From Echinometra lucunter (taxonomy: Eukaryota; Echinodermata; Echinoidea; Camarodonta; Echinometridae): 64,000 nt of DNA. A program made the translations under genes and the position numbers. Location of the stretch: NCBI GenBank assembly GCA_029962745.1, contig CM057162.1, positions 20,797,319-20,861,318 on the forward strand. The letters run 5' to 3'. Numbering within the stretch: position 1 is the stretch's first letter; each line of letters begins with the position of its first letter. Below, one piece after another: positions 33,101 through 43,470 of the stretch. Under the pieces are notes generated by a model. The model made no database searches, had not been told where the DNA came from, and saw only the letters and a list, made by a program, of their open reading frames with translations.

Positions 33101-34136
33101 TCTGTAGACCATTTCCTTAATTAGGAGATTGTTTTTTTTTCTTCTGTTTTCGGCCTATTTTCATTTTTCAGCTCTCCTCCGCCTTTTCACATGTTTTGGA
33201 TGAGTGGCCATTTTCTATTTCTTTATTTTTAAAGATGGGAATAGATATCAAACTATGAGGACTTTTTTCGTTACAATATTTTGACAACTTTCAGCGAGAT
33301 AGCTAGAGGCCATAATGAGCAGACCATTATTACCCCCCCCCCCCCCCAAATCATTTCAGTATGAGTGTCTTGAAAGAGATGATGATGATGAAGAAGAAAA
33401 AGAAGAAGAAGAAAGAAAGAAAGAAAAACAAGGGGAAAACTGTAAGTACATTCTTATGCCATGAGCTCTTTTTCTCCCTCCTATCTTCTCGAACCACTAG
33501 TTTAACACACATGCACCCCTCATCCTTCCCCCACACACAGCTTGTGATGACCCTGGTCACCAGCAAAACGGCGGTTCCTGCTATTTTTTCTCGCAAAGTA
33601 CCTCGAACTTCAGCTCGTCCAAATCAAACTGTGAGAGATTTGGCATGCATCTGGTCTACGTAGGAACTCAACAGGAACAGGACTTCTTAGTCAACAATCT
33701 AGCGGCTGACGGACACTACTGGATAGGTTTATCATCATTTACCTGGCTGGATGGGTCCAGTCCCAACTACAACAACATTCCGGATCAGAACTATGAATTC
33801 GATGATGGAGGAAGCTGTTTCGAAATGGAACGGAATTTCCCCTGGGAAGACATGAGCTGCTCGAATACTCACTACTTCATTTGTGAAAAAGAAGGCGGTG
33901 AGTCTTCTAAGAAGCGTTTCCTTCCATCACACTGTAACGTATTTTGATGGTGGCCCAGCAGGAATCCAGCCTGGAAGGGGGCACAGACATTTTGGAAGGA
34001 GGAGGAAGGGCTCATGGGGGCACTATTCTTACCTTGAAAATAAAATGCAGAGTACTTGTAGTGAAACCTTTAGATTAAGGAAAACCATCCAATGCTTTTT
34101 CTTCCTTTGTTTCCGTTTTCATCATGTATTTCTTCA

Positions 34137-34172
<36 letters not shown>

Positions 34173-35675
34173 CGTAGCTCTTCTCCATGTAGCTACGTAG
34201 GTGGACGTGCTTGATTTTGATAATTAAAATCAACTGGGCCAAGAACCAGTTTGCCCATAATGACGCAAAGGCAACCATTACTTTTATTAAATAAGAACAA
34301 CAATAACAATAACAAAACAACCAGAGTAACAAGTCCAAATTAACAACTGACTTTAACATTTTCTTCTTTGTCTTTCTCTTACACCTTGCATGCAATATTT
34401 CTCCACATCGCAAATACGAGATTCAACAGTATAGGGCGATATTTCCCACAAACGGTGCAGACAGGGGCACTGCCGGTTTCGATACAAACATAACGGGTCA
34501 AGTCTTAACAGGTCCCATACAAATTATAGTTTTTAAGCGTAGAAAATGCAAGCAACAAATTCCGATGCTACCTGCATAGATCTGAAAAATTATCAGAAGA
34601 GTTTATGAAACCTGAGCAATATTTTCGTCAAATGAGGGATTTGTTTAACTGGTTGTACATTTTCTATGGAAGCCGGAAGAAATCTTGTCAAATCGTCGGT
34701 ATTGGATTTGTATCTGCGCGTGTGCTGACAGTATGCCGGAAACGGAGAATTTATGTAGGCCTACCATCACACTATTTCTTACACCAACGTGTTCTGGGTT
34801 CTCTCACTGTTCTAGATTGTGGAGTAGATCCTGTCTCTTACGGCGGTTCCTGTTATCAGTTCGTTAAACAAAATTCAACCTTCTCCTCGTCAAGATCATC
34901 ATGTGAAACCTATACCGGTTGGCACCTGGTCTATATAGGTTCCCAGGAGGAACAAGCCTTTCTTGAGAGGAACCTACCCGATCGAAGCGTAGGTTACTGG
35001 ATCGGTCTGTCCAGTGTAACGTGGTTGGACGGCTCACACCTCACCTACAGCAACTTCGGAGACCCTCTTTCCGCATTCAATGAAGGAGGAATAGCTTTCA
35101 GAATAGCCAAGAATTCCGGACAGTGGTTAGACGCACGGTATAATTCTGAATACTTGTACATTTGTGAAAAAGATGGAGGCGAGTATTCCTACTTTTTATT
35201 TGTTATTTTTATTATATTGCTTCTTATTTTTCATCTTTTAGATATATTAAATGACTATAATGCATCATATTTTAGAAATTATATATTCCCCCAACCTGAT
35301 GTATGGGATTTTAAAACCTTTCTACTGAAGAAGCTTACCCATCTCTTCACATTGTGCTGGATTTTCTCTAGTCATTGGTGTTAACTGTTAAGCTTTGTAA
35401 TTTTGTTGATTAACTGAATTGTTATTACTCAAACTGTGATAAACCAAATGTCGTACTCTGTAATATAGAGTAATGGCATTTCCGCATTAGGAACTGAAAT
35501 ATTATATGATTTTATTACGGTAAGTAGCAACTTTGATCTTGGGGAGTTGGAGCCATGACCACAAAAACGTATCCTGAGAATTTTTCCTGAAATTGGGCAG
35601 TTTTTTGTTCAAAACAAACAAAAGTTATTGAAAGGTGAAGAATACACTCACTTGGTAACATTGTTAAGGGAAATC

Positions 35676-35717
<42 letters not shown>

Positions 35718-38302
35718 ACATTTGAAATAACTACAATACTGATCTTTTGTGTCAAAATAAAGGTTGGTTTCATTTTGTGATTCTTATGTAGCCTGTACTG
35801 GAGATCAAGTAGAAAACGATGGCTCCTGCTATACATTTTTTTCTGTACCTTCCAATTTCGCCACTTCAAGAACATCTTGTGAAAATCATCACATGCACCT
35901 GGTCTATATAGGATCCAAAACCGAACAAGATTTCTTGGAGAGCCGGATGATGGAAGACGAAGAATATTGGATCGGCTTGCGAAGTTTGCTGTGGCTCGAT
36001 AACTCACACGCATATTACACCAACTTTCCAAGTCATGGCTATGCTTTCGACGACGGTGGCGCTTGTTTCCGAATTTACCCATCCGAACTCAACTGGTACG
36101 ATGAGAATTGTTCTTACACTAACCGTTACGTTTGCGAAAAAGAAATTGGTGAGTACTGACTTCTTTTTTAACGAGGCCCTTTTGGACGCTGCCCCATATC
36201 AATATTAGAAATACATCCTCGGCAGATAACTTTATCCTAATTGCAGCTGATTAAAATTTCTTTCCCGGTCCGTATAAACTGTCTGGAAAACCTTATACGT
36301 CCATGATGCTGGGCATGGTAAAATAGTAGTCAAAAAATGGGCAAAAATGTTTTCCCCCGAAATAATTTTGGGGTAATCTGGCAATGGCAAATTCTATGTG
36401 CAAATATTTTGTCGCTACCCGTATTCACAATTGTGTACATGTATAGGCACACTTCAATACAAGAGAAGTTCCTTAATTCAATTTACTTTTCCTTCTAGTG
36501 ATACCAGGCAATTATGATATCAATATTGCAGTTGTAAACAAACCAATTAACCATTAACGAGTCATGTTTGTAAATACAAATTGTCTTCGTTCCCATAACA
36601 GAGCAAGTGTCTACTACTGAAGGTTCGGTGGACGCTTTGCAGTCTGTACCGGATCAAGGTAAATCCATTGTTAAAAACTTACTTGTGTGACTTGTAATCA
36701 AAAAGTTATAAAGACTTAGAAAATATGTTCATATTGTAAGTTTTTAACGTTATTACATGTATCCTACTCTCACCTTAATTGCTGGTAGATATCAGCAAGC
36801 GTATTGACAAAGTGGAAAAAAAGATTTGAGAAAAAACTAGCTCTTTTTTAGAGCATAAAAATCAGATTGCTTAATACTGCAAGAACAGAAGGATGTGTGT
36901 GTGTGTGTGTGTGTGAGGGAGGGCTGGATAATATCCTCATACTAGATAGCAGGTGCGGTACTACAGGGGAGGGGGCGGCCGCCCTATCATTTTTCAAGTG
37001 ATAAAAAAAGAATTATGATTAGTAGAAGTATAGAAGAAGAAGAAATAAAGGAGAAAGTAGAGTATGAGGAAGAGACTACAGGGACATGGAACTATGTAAT
37101 AGCCCTATTTTCTTGTTTAAAACAAATAACTCGCCTGTGGGTCATCTTGCCCTCTATCAAAATACCCTGGCGCCGCCCCTGCGTGAGAGATACTGAATCC
37201 TGGTTGTCCAGTACCTATGGAATATTGTATCATTGCCACTTAGTCTAATCTCTTTTGACACATAATTTACATTTATTGTTACTACAACGAATCTCCTTTG
37301 ACTTATCTTTAATTCCTTGTTCACAGTCATTACGTGATTACTATTGCACCTCTCTTCTTTTCTCTCTCACATCCTTCACAACCATGTTGTCTAATCTTTG
37401 TAGTATCCGTGTGCCCCGGTTCTTTCCGCCATTTTGTTTTGGTCCTGCAGTGTTCTCTATTTCCTCTTTTCTATTTCTCTCTGTAATACCTCCTTTCCCT
37501 ATCATTCTGTAATTCCTTCTTCCTCCCCTTACTATTTCCTTTCCTGTCTGAAACTATTTACCGGAATATATCCACAACCTAATAGCCTATATATGCTTCA
37601 ATTTAGGCCCTCCATTACATAAGGGCTATATACCGAATCACTGAATTACATTGTATTGTTTACACTCATTTGTTTTCGAATTACTATTGCATATTGGATT
37701 GTCACTGATATACAATGCATAGTTTCTATACCGACACCAAGATACTGTAACACAGATCTTGGTCAGCCGCGGGCGCGTACCGTTGCAACGCGTTGTCCAC
37801 GTTTCTCTAAAATGAAAAGTGCTTTCGTTTTAATATTGGTCTATAAAAGGAAAACGTATGCAGCACCTTGTTTAGAAAATCAAATGGAGAAAGAAACACA
37901 GTGAAGAGGATGGAGTAAAATAAGCAGAAAATACATTTATTCCATGATTCCAATATGCCAAGCCAAGCAGTATGCGTGGTATATATTTTTTTTTTGGCTG
38001 TTTACATCTTACATAAAAAACACACATTTTTGGCATCTTTACCATTACTAACAGCTCACATGCGATCAGTGTCCATCAAACTCCTGGCAGACGACTCCGT
38101 GCTCATCAACAGCCAAGTTCTTTCTTCACATACGGCGTCCTCCGTCATCAGGTGCGCCAAACTTTGCCTTGCTAGAGCTTCGTGTTCCTGTTTCTCGTTC
38201 GTTTCACAAGAGAGGGCGTGCTTATTAGGCGAGACATGCCTGGGAGGATCCGGATTAAATTATGAAACACGTACCGGAGCTCAAACCTATTTGACAATCT
38301 AA
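30077..38302 (+). CDS. Secreted four-C-type-lectin-domain protein with C-terminal PAN/apple-like domain, seven exons
   Basis: Exons: 30077-30152, 32266-32616, 33541-33897, 34816-35178, 35792-36148, 36602-36658, 38055-38302. They total 1809 nt, which is 602 codons plus stop, in one frame; every intron is phase 1. Residues 1-25 form a signal peptide (MDLPFVVFFLVL core, likely cut after FTA). Residues about 26-142, 143-261, 262-382 and 383-501 are four C-type lectin domains, each with the hallmarks GSCY, MHLVY or WHLVY, WIGL and a final ICEK or VCEK. Residues 502-520 are a Thr/Ser-containing linker. Residues 521-602 contain CAKLCLARASCSCFSF, a PAN/apple-like cysteine pattern. EPN/QPD sugar-binding triplets are absent and the WND motif is replaced by W-x-D, so calcium-dependent sugar binding is doubtful. 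There is no transmembrane segment in the spliced form. A possible polyadenylation signal AATAAA lies at 38539. Multi-lectin secreted proteins are common in echinoderm immunity and matrix; the exact role is unknown. Confidence 0.85.
30340..30490 (+). mobile_element. tRNA-like SINE fragment
   Basis: TGGTCTAGTGGATATGAC resembles an A box and GGTTCGAATCCC is a B box. The acceptor ends do not pair, so it is not a functional tRNA gene. Confidence 0.55.
30495..30765. repeat. Repeat block with GTCCGGAC/CCCGACAAC motifs
   Basis: 'tgtccggac' and 'cgacaacgtccgg' recur in both orientations, and 'aagcccygt..taacagac' occurs at 30493 and 30698. It is probably a MITE whose borders are unclear. Confidence 0.4.
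31364..31635. repeat. Long hairpin: two 105-bp arms, 61-bp loop
   Basis: 31364-31468 is inverted at 31530-31635 with about nine differences. Each arm carries an ATG-started frame encoding nearly the same 30-odd residues, beginning MADKESGQNKQP on the + strand and MTDKESAQNKQP on the - strand. It lies in lectin intron 1. Confidence 0.85.
32266..32616 (+). CDS. Lectin gene exon 2: C-type lectin domain 1
   Basis: Translation begins G-CDSNNTEFHGSCYHF and includes MHLVYIES, FWIGLKGLTWFDGSS, GLCFRI, QWFDRSC and YICEKE. All six cysteines of a long-form lectin domain are present. The acceptor reads acagcag, so either 32263 or 32266 could start the exon without changing frame. The donor is gtgagt. 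The last part of the exon is repeated downstream in the intron (32915-33294). Confidence 0.85.
32536..33294 (+). repeat. Tandem duplication of about 380 bp across the end of lectin exon 2 and its intron
   Basis: The unit 32536-32914 is repeated at 32915-33294 with few differences. It starts inside exon 2 (at the codons for IQESNAQWF) and ends at aactttcag. The second copy holds a frameshifted remnant of the exon end (extra base near 32969, Asn instead of Asp after TGGTTT) followed by the same GTGAGT donor. Confidence 0.9.
33541..33897 (+). CDS. Lectin gene exon 3: C-type lectin domain 2
   Basis: Translation includes CDDPGHQQNGGSCYFF, MHLVYVGTQQEQDF, YWIGLSSFTWLDGSS, DDGGSCFEM, WEDMSC and FICEKEGG. 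All six cysteines are present. The acceptor is cacacacag and the donor gtgagt, both phase 1. W-E-D replaces the usual W-N-D calcium-site motif. Confidence 0.85.
34138..34168 (+). repeat. Poly-G run of about 29 bases
   Basis: This uninterrupted G tract lies in the lectin intron between exons 3 and 4. Other long runs are at 16949-16972, 23537-23553, 58638-58664 and 63643-63660. Confidence 0.9.
34816..35178 (+). CDS. Lectin gene exon 4: C-type lectin domain 3, inner disulfide lost
   Basis: Translation includes DCGVDPVSYGGSCYQF, WHLVYIGSQEEQAFL, YWIGLSSVTWLDGSH, EGGIAFRI, QWLDARYNS and YICEKDGG. Compared with its three siblings, the Cys in GG-x-C-F is Ala (codon 35094-35096) and the Cys before the final ICEK is Tyr (codon 35139-35141). 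The outer cysteines remain. The phase-1 donor reads GCGAGT, a GC donor where the siblings have GTGAGT. Confidence 0.8.
35792..36148 (+). CDS. Lectin gene exon 5: C-type lectin domain 4
   Basis: Translation includes ACTGDQVENDGSCYTFF, MHLVYIGSKTEQDFL, YWIGLRSLLWLDNSH, DDGGACFRI, NWYDENC and YVCEKEIG. All six cysteines are present. The acceptor is cttatgtag and the donor gtgagt, both phase 1. A (GA)n tract lies 75 bp upstream in the intron. Confidence 0.85.
36602..36658 (+). CDS. Lectin gene exon 6: 19-residue linker
   Basis: This 57-nt exon between cataacag and gtaaat encodes EQVSTTEGSVDALQSVPDQ. It is phase 1 on both sides and so could be included or skipped without breaking frame. No cysteine is present; Ser/Thr residues could be O-glycosylated. 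It is accepted because splice sites and phase fit the flanking exons. Confidence 0.6.
36950..37181. mobile_element. Older copy of the 60069 hAT-like MITE, in the lectin gene
   Basis: It shares 'catttttcaagtgataaaa' and 'caaaataccctggcgccgcc' with 60069-60310. The left TIR is degraded (CAGGTGCGGTAC). It lies in the intron between lectin exons 6 and 7. Confidence 0.7.
38055..38302 (+). CDS. Lectin gene exon 7: PAN/apple-like domain and stop
   Basis: After acceptor aacag the frame encodes an 82-residue tail with SVSIKLLADDSVL, VIRCAKLCLARASCSCFSF and ACLLGETCLGG, and stops at TAA. The spacing C-x3-C-x5-C-x-C with later Cys residues and the FSF core fit PAN/apple modules, which bind protein or carbohydrate. 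It could also be an unrelated small Cys-rich fold. Confidence 0.65.
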
Positions 38303-38538
38303 ACTGGAATAGGGAACTGGAGGACACAAAAATGGTGAACATTAATTAAATTACCTGTCTAGAGGAGCAGGCCACCTGAACTAATTGTTTTCATTTACAT
38401 GCACTTTTGTTTTATTATTATCATTATTATGTATTCGTCATTTTCACTTTAATTTTCATTGTTATGCTTGACCTAGGCAGGCTCTTCCTATTTAATAAGT
38501 TAGAACACCTCTTTTATTTTGGCCATGCATACGAGTTC

Positions 38539-38544
38539 AATAAA
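38539..38544 (+). promoter_or_regulatory. Candidate polyadenylation signal of the lectin gene
   Basis: This is a perfect AATAAA, 237 bp after the lectin stop codon. It lies just before the start of a TIR element at 38565. Confidence 0.4.
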
Positions 38545-38564
38545 TGGAGCAACTTTTTGCAGAC

Positions 38565-39376
38565 CTGGGGTGGTATTCTGAATACCGTTTTAACTGTGTT
38601 TTAAGTTCTGTTGTAACTTTTGTTTTAGGTCACCGATTTACAACAACGCTAAAACAGTCTTTAAACGGTATTCTGGGAACTGTTTTAATGGTGTTATAAG
38701 TCCTCAAAGCCACATCCACCACGAAAATATATTCCAATAGGGAAAGTCGTAAGAGATGGTTCTAAGATGATTCAGCCAATAAGATCGCCCCCTGGGGAAG
38801 GGGTGCGTGAAATGCGTGAACCTATATTCGCGTTGTAAATGAGCGCATTAACTTGCGCTTAGTTTCTTGCTTGAATTAACTGATGCTATGATGATGTGAC
38901 AGAATTAGTTGGCAAATCATCTCTGATATTATCGCAGACAATTGCCAAATTTCTCCACGCGAAGCAAAAATTCTCTCGAAATGTTGTTTTGGAATATCAG
39001 AAAGGTTTACCGGATCTCGTTATCCCCCTCATTGCAACCAAAAACACAATGAGTGAGAAAAATTGCCGTCATGACATACCACATACAAAGTTAAAACACC
39101 TCCCACCCTGTTTTATCTCATGAGCATGAACTGTCCAGTGGAAAACGTTAAAACAGAAGATAAAACGGTCTTCAGAATACCGTACGTGTTATTGCATATG
39201 GCATTTTTACGCGCTTGCGCACGATCTGCGCCAAGCATGCAAATTAAAATGCGCGGTTAGAAAGATAACCAAAAGTTAAAACAAAAGTTAAAACAGAGAT
39301 AAAACGGTGTTCAGAATACCGATTTGCTAAAACAGACTTAAAACAGAGTTAAAACAGTCTCAGAATACCACCCCAG
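38565..39376. mobile_element. TIR element, about 810 bp, rich in TTAAAACAG motifs
   Basis: The left CTGGGGTGGTATTCTGA is inverted at the right end. Several 'gttttaactgtgttttaag' / 'ttaaaacagagttaaaacag' subrepeats lie near both ends. It begins 21 bp after the candidate lectin polyadenylation signal. Confidence 0.7.
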
Positions 39377-42100
39377 CAGTCTGACTGTCGTTCAGTCCAA
39401 TTTTTGTGTGCTGTGCACCCAGTTTTCTGGTTTTAGCATTGAAATAAAACTGGTAGAAAATTGACTAAACTCACTACCATTGTGGGCAGGAAACTCCTCG
39501 AAAATTTACAGAAACTGAGGGTCATTACTTGCTGGCTCCTCAGAACACAACCTCACTCAAAGAGCAAAGAACTAAAGTGAGCCCACTCACTCTGTACAAC
39601 AATAGGGTACTTTGTACAGCAATCCACACACTACACAATAACCCTTGGGTGGGTCTTGGAATCTGAATTGATTTTCCCACCTACCTGTAATGAGAATTTA
39701 ATAATTTATCGCCCTCTTTTGGACGAGTGTCAGAACACATAAAATTAAGAAAAATAGTCAACTCATATATTACCGAAATAACAATACCGCCATCACAAAT
39801 GATGAGTAATTTCACACTATAATTTTTTTTCCTTTTCTTTCATGAATTTACCTACATAATTGTACAAAATACTCATAAATACGAAATAAATCATCTTTTC
39901 ACTGTAAACATTTACTCCTTTGTGTAATTCAAACAAATATTAGAATTTTGCTGTCAGAAAAAAAAAGAAAAAGAAAAAGAAAAAGAAAAAAAGATAGCAA
40001 AAATGAAATGCTTGTTACAGTCACTTTTTACTACGTTTCTTTCACAAGGTTATTACATGATCTAGACTTACTTTTATCTTTGAGCCTTTAGATTTATTTG
40101 TAAAAATACAGATCTTTACTTTGAAATTAGATCAAAGAAAACAGTGTACAAAAAATAAAGCAAGCTGGAGCAACAGCAATGAAAAGGTTTATTTCCAATC
40201 GAAATATTCCATAAATAAAATCCTTCCAATGAACCACAAATAAATGCAGCAAAATCAAAACAAAACAAAACAAAGACACACACACACACACACACACACA
40301 CACGCGGGGGGGGGGGAGTTCCATTTCTTTCTCCTTTTTCTTCTTTTTTTTCCTTATGAAATATGTTATAAAGCAAGCATGGTAGCAGTGATGAATTCTT
40401 CAAAGTGCAGAAAATTAAGTTCTTATTTGACTGTCGCTGCTCTACGAAGGTTCGGAGATTTCGCAGAGATTAATCGTAAAATGTTCGAAATTCAGTTGCA
40501 ACCTTTTTCGGACGAAAATTTGCTCGGTGATGGTCGGCAAACTCAAGAATCAGTCGCCAATTAGTCCTAAGTCTGTCGCTCAACCATGATGGAATGCCAA
40601 GAAAAACCTTCCAACGACCACTTTCGTCAGCAAAAAAGAGGGGTTTTCGGTGCTGCGGAGTAAACTGGCAGCAGACGAAAATATTCCGAAAACCATTCGC
40701 CAACTACTGACAACGCATTGGAAACTTACCTGTGATTTTGACAAATTCATGTAATTCAGGTTCGTTGGTTGTCAAAAGTTCGTAATCAGTCTTACCCTCT
40801 ACTGAGACTTGGGCTACAAACAGACCGTTCTAGAGTCTACATAGAGTCATTGAGTGCGTGTTCAATTAGCACTGCACGTAGATTCGTTTTAATACACAGT
40901 TTGTGTACATTGTCTCTGGCGCTGTATACTGGCGGTAGGGTGGCCAGTCCCGTATTTTAAGGGACAATCCCGTACGACCCTCTACGGGACGCCGTTTTGT
41001 CCCCTATTTCAAACTTACTGATGAAATAATGGAATATTTAGGCAAATATAGATAAATGATATACTAGACGTACATATGCATAAAATGTGGCATGCAGAAG
41101 CAGAAACCTATCCCCCTTTTTGCATGCTTGCTTCGCTTGTTCGCTAAGTTTGGAAAGCAGAAAATTTTCCGGGAGACACCGCAGTCCCCTAGCTGAATAA
41201 GTATCAATACAACAATTTATAACTTCCCTCTAATCTTATCACCCCTTCCAAAGTTGCAATAATGAGGAGGGGATTCCACTGTGTAGTGTTGGTTAGTGTC
41301 AACCTTTCGGATGCCAATGAAGCCGATTCTCAAAAAGTTTGCTCGCTCGCTCTGCTCGCTCGCTCTGCTCCCTCGCGAATTTATTATTGTGCCTTGCCCT
41401 CTGGTCCTCTGAAGTCAAGACCAAAAAGTCTCGTTTGCAAATTATGCAAATTCCTCAGGGTTAGGCTGCCCCTTGTACTACAAAGCTAAAACTGTTCATG
41501 GACCACTTACGATCACGAATCAACAACAACAAACCTGAAAGGAACTTTTCTAGCTTAATAAAATGTTGGGTCGACTAAAAAGTAACAGAGGGCTGGTAAT
41601 CACAGGCGAAGAAATACGACATGAAGGAGATTACAAAGAAAGGAAGCTGCAGACATTAACAAAAATAAGAAGTTAAGGAGAGCCTCAGAAAGATAAAGTA
41701 AACGAAATGCCATGCACTGAGAGGCTCTAGTTGAAATCATGGATTTCAAGGTGGCAGGAATAGCACTATTTTCTGGAGTCCTTAGTCCCGAAGAAAATAG
41801 TGATATTTCTGTTACCGCGGAATCCATAATTTCACTTGTGGCTTGAAAAAGTGCATAATATATATTTTTTTTATATCCATATATAAGGACACGATTTACA
41901 AGTGTTTTTTTTAAAGAAACACACGCATACACACGTTGGTATCAATACACCTATGGCATAATGATTTATTTAATTTTCATAAATAATGATAAATAAATAA
42001 TTTTTTATATTCTACTCTAATTTTGCCTTATCTTGATTGCGGAGTGTTTTCTTTTTTTTTAGGGGGGGGGGGGGAGTCACTAAAAACGTAACTAGATAAG
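39377..42100. other. No gene seen
   Basis: Contains a GAAAA microsatellite (39960-39995), an (AC)n tract with poly-G (40275-40317), and 40400-40740 with scattered inverted similarity that suggests a degraded MITE. 41100-41400 has 'gctcgcttcgct' repeat motifs. Confidence 0.4.
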
Positions 42101-42462
42101 ATAATTGTCGCTCAGAAAAGGGTGTTAGAATTATCGTTATTATTAATGTTTAAGTTTGTTTTAATAGTAATAAACTATTAAAAGCAGAATATAGAAATTT
42201 CTCTCAGTTAGGCTCAATCATGTGTGATTTTGAAAATGGTACTCTCCCAAATGCGATAGTACAAATATTTAGAAAGAACAATCTAATTCACAGTTATAAG
42301 ACAAGGCAGGCAACTGCACGTCATATACCAAGAGTAAGAACTGCCTTTGCTGTGAATACATTAGCTTGTACTGGTCCAAAGTTCTGGAATTCTCTTCCCA
42401 TAGATAGTAAATCGTTCTGTCAGTTTCTCTGTTTTAAATGCAAACTGAAATTACTTTATTAA
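42100..42462 (+). mobile_element. LINE 3' end fragment (CR1/L2-like)
   Basis: The frame 42220-42462 encodes LIHSYKTRQATARHIPRVRT then GPKFWNSLPIDSKS, the conserved last segment of CR1/L2 ORF2. It is preceded out of frame by IAQKRVLEL. The element is 5' truncated. Confidence 0.65.
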
Positions 42463-43470
42463 TTATGCTGAAAATATTTAATGTAAACATGATGCCATCA
42501 CATATGATTCTAAGTAATGACTTTTTTTTCTTGCTTCATTCCCCCCTCATTTCCAGACAGACCCTAGCCAACATTTATTAACCAATTTGCTTCGTTTTGT
42601 TTGTTAGTATTTTTTGTAACTTGTGAAAGTTGGGAAAGTTTGAAGTTTGCATTTTCTCTCTCTCTCTCTCTCTTTTCTGTTTTCCCAACGACCCCTTCCT
42701 CTACATCGAACCTACTTCTTTCTCAACTTTTCTCTGTTTGTTGTTTGTTGTCTTTTTTGTTCCATTTTGCTCTTTCCCTCTCCATTCTTTTTGTATATAG
42801 TTTCCCCTTGTCTCCTTTTCAGATACCAAGCTATCCCTTTTGCGAATATTTGTCCCCACATGTAATTATTTCGTAGAAAGGGTTTACGGTTCACCATGTG
42901 GTAAGTCCTAAAGGACTATAGATAAAGTGGATATAGATGGAGGTGAAATAGAGAGGTGAGAAAGCAGGAAAGTTGGAGGGTAGAGTATCTTTCTTGAAAC
43001 TAGGTGAAGTCCTGAAGAGGACTGTAAACCAGAGGAGGTGGGAGGATTGAGTTGGCGAAGAGATGAGGAGGCGTGAGTCGGCGAGAGGTGCGAAGACTTG
43101 AGGCGGGCGGAGAAGGAGAGAAGACTCGACGTTCCGGGCAGCTTGACTGTCCGTCTTCAGTAGACGGACTTCTGGTCTAATAGTTTAACTTTTAAAATTT
43201 TTACCAAGTGATTAAAACATTCATGTATTATATTCTCCATGGGGATTTGCTCTAACAAGAACAGCTTCTTGGGGCTCTTCTTTCTTTCATGTGTAGAAGT
43301 AAACATGAAGAAAGAAAGATTGCTACCGAACAAAATATATTGACACTACACTATATTAAAAAATGGGAACATTTAAAAATAACACACCTCGGCATGGACA
43401 GAAAACATACGATGAATGAGAGGTGGAGGGGTCCGCCTACACAGTTCCCCCCCCCAAAAAAAAAGAAAAA

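Noticed and set aside
35179..35384. Treating the CTLD3 frame extension as the main gene product
   Set aside because: Phase and sibling exons show a splice here; it is kept only as a possible isoform in the findings.
40244..40564. 106-codon frame
   Set aside because: The first part is an (AC)n/poly-G shadow and the rest lacks motifs and overlaps a likely degraded MITE.
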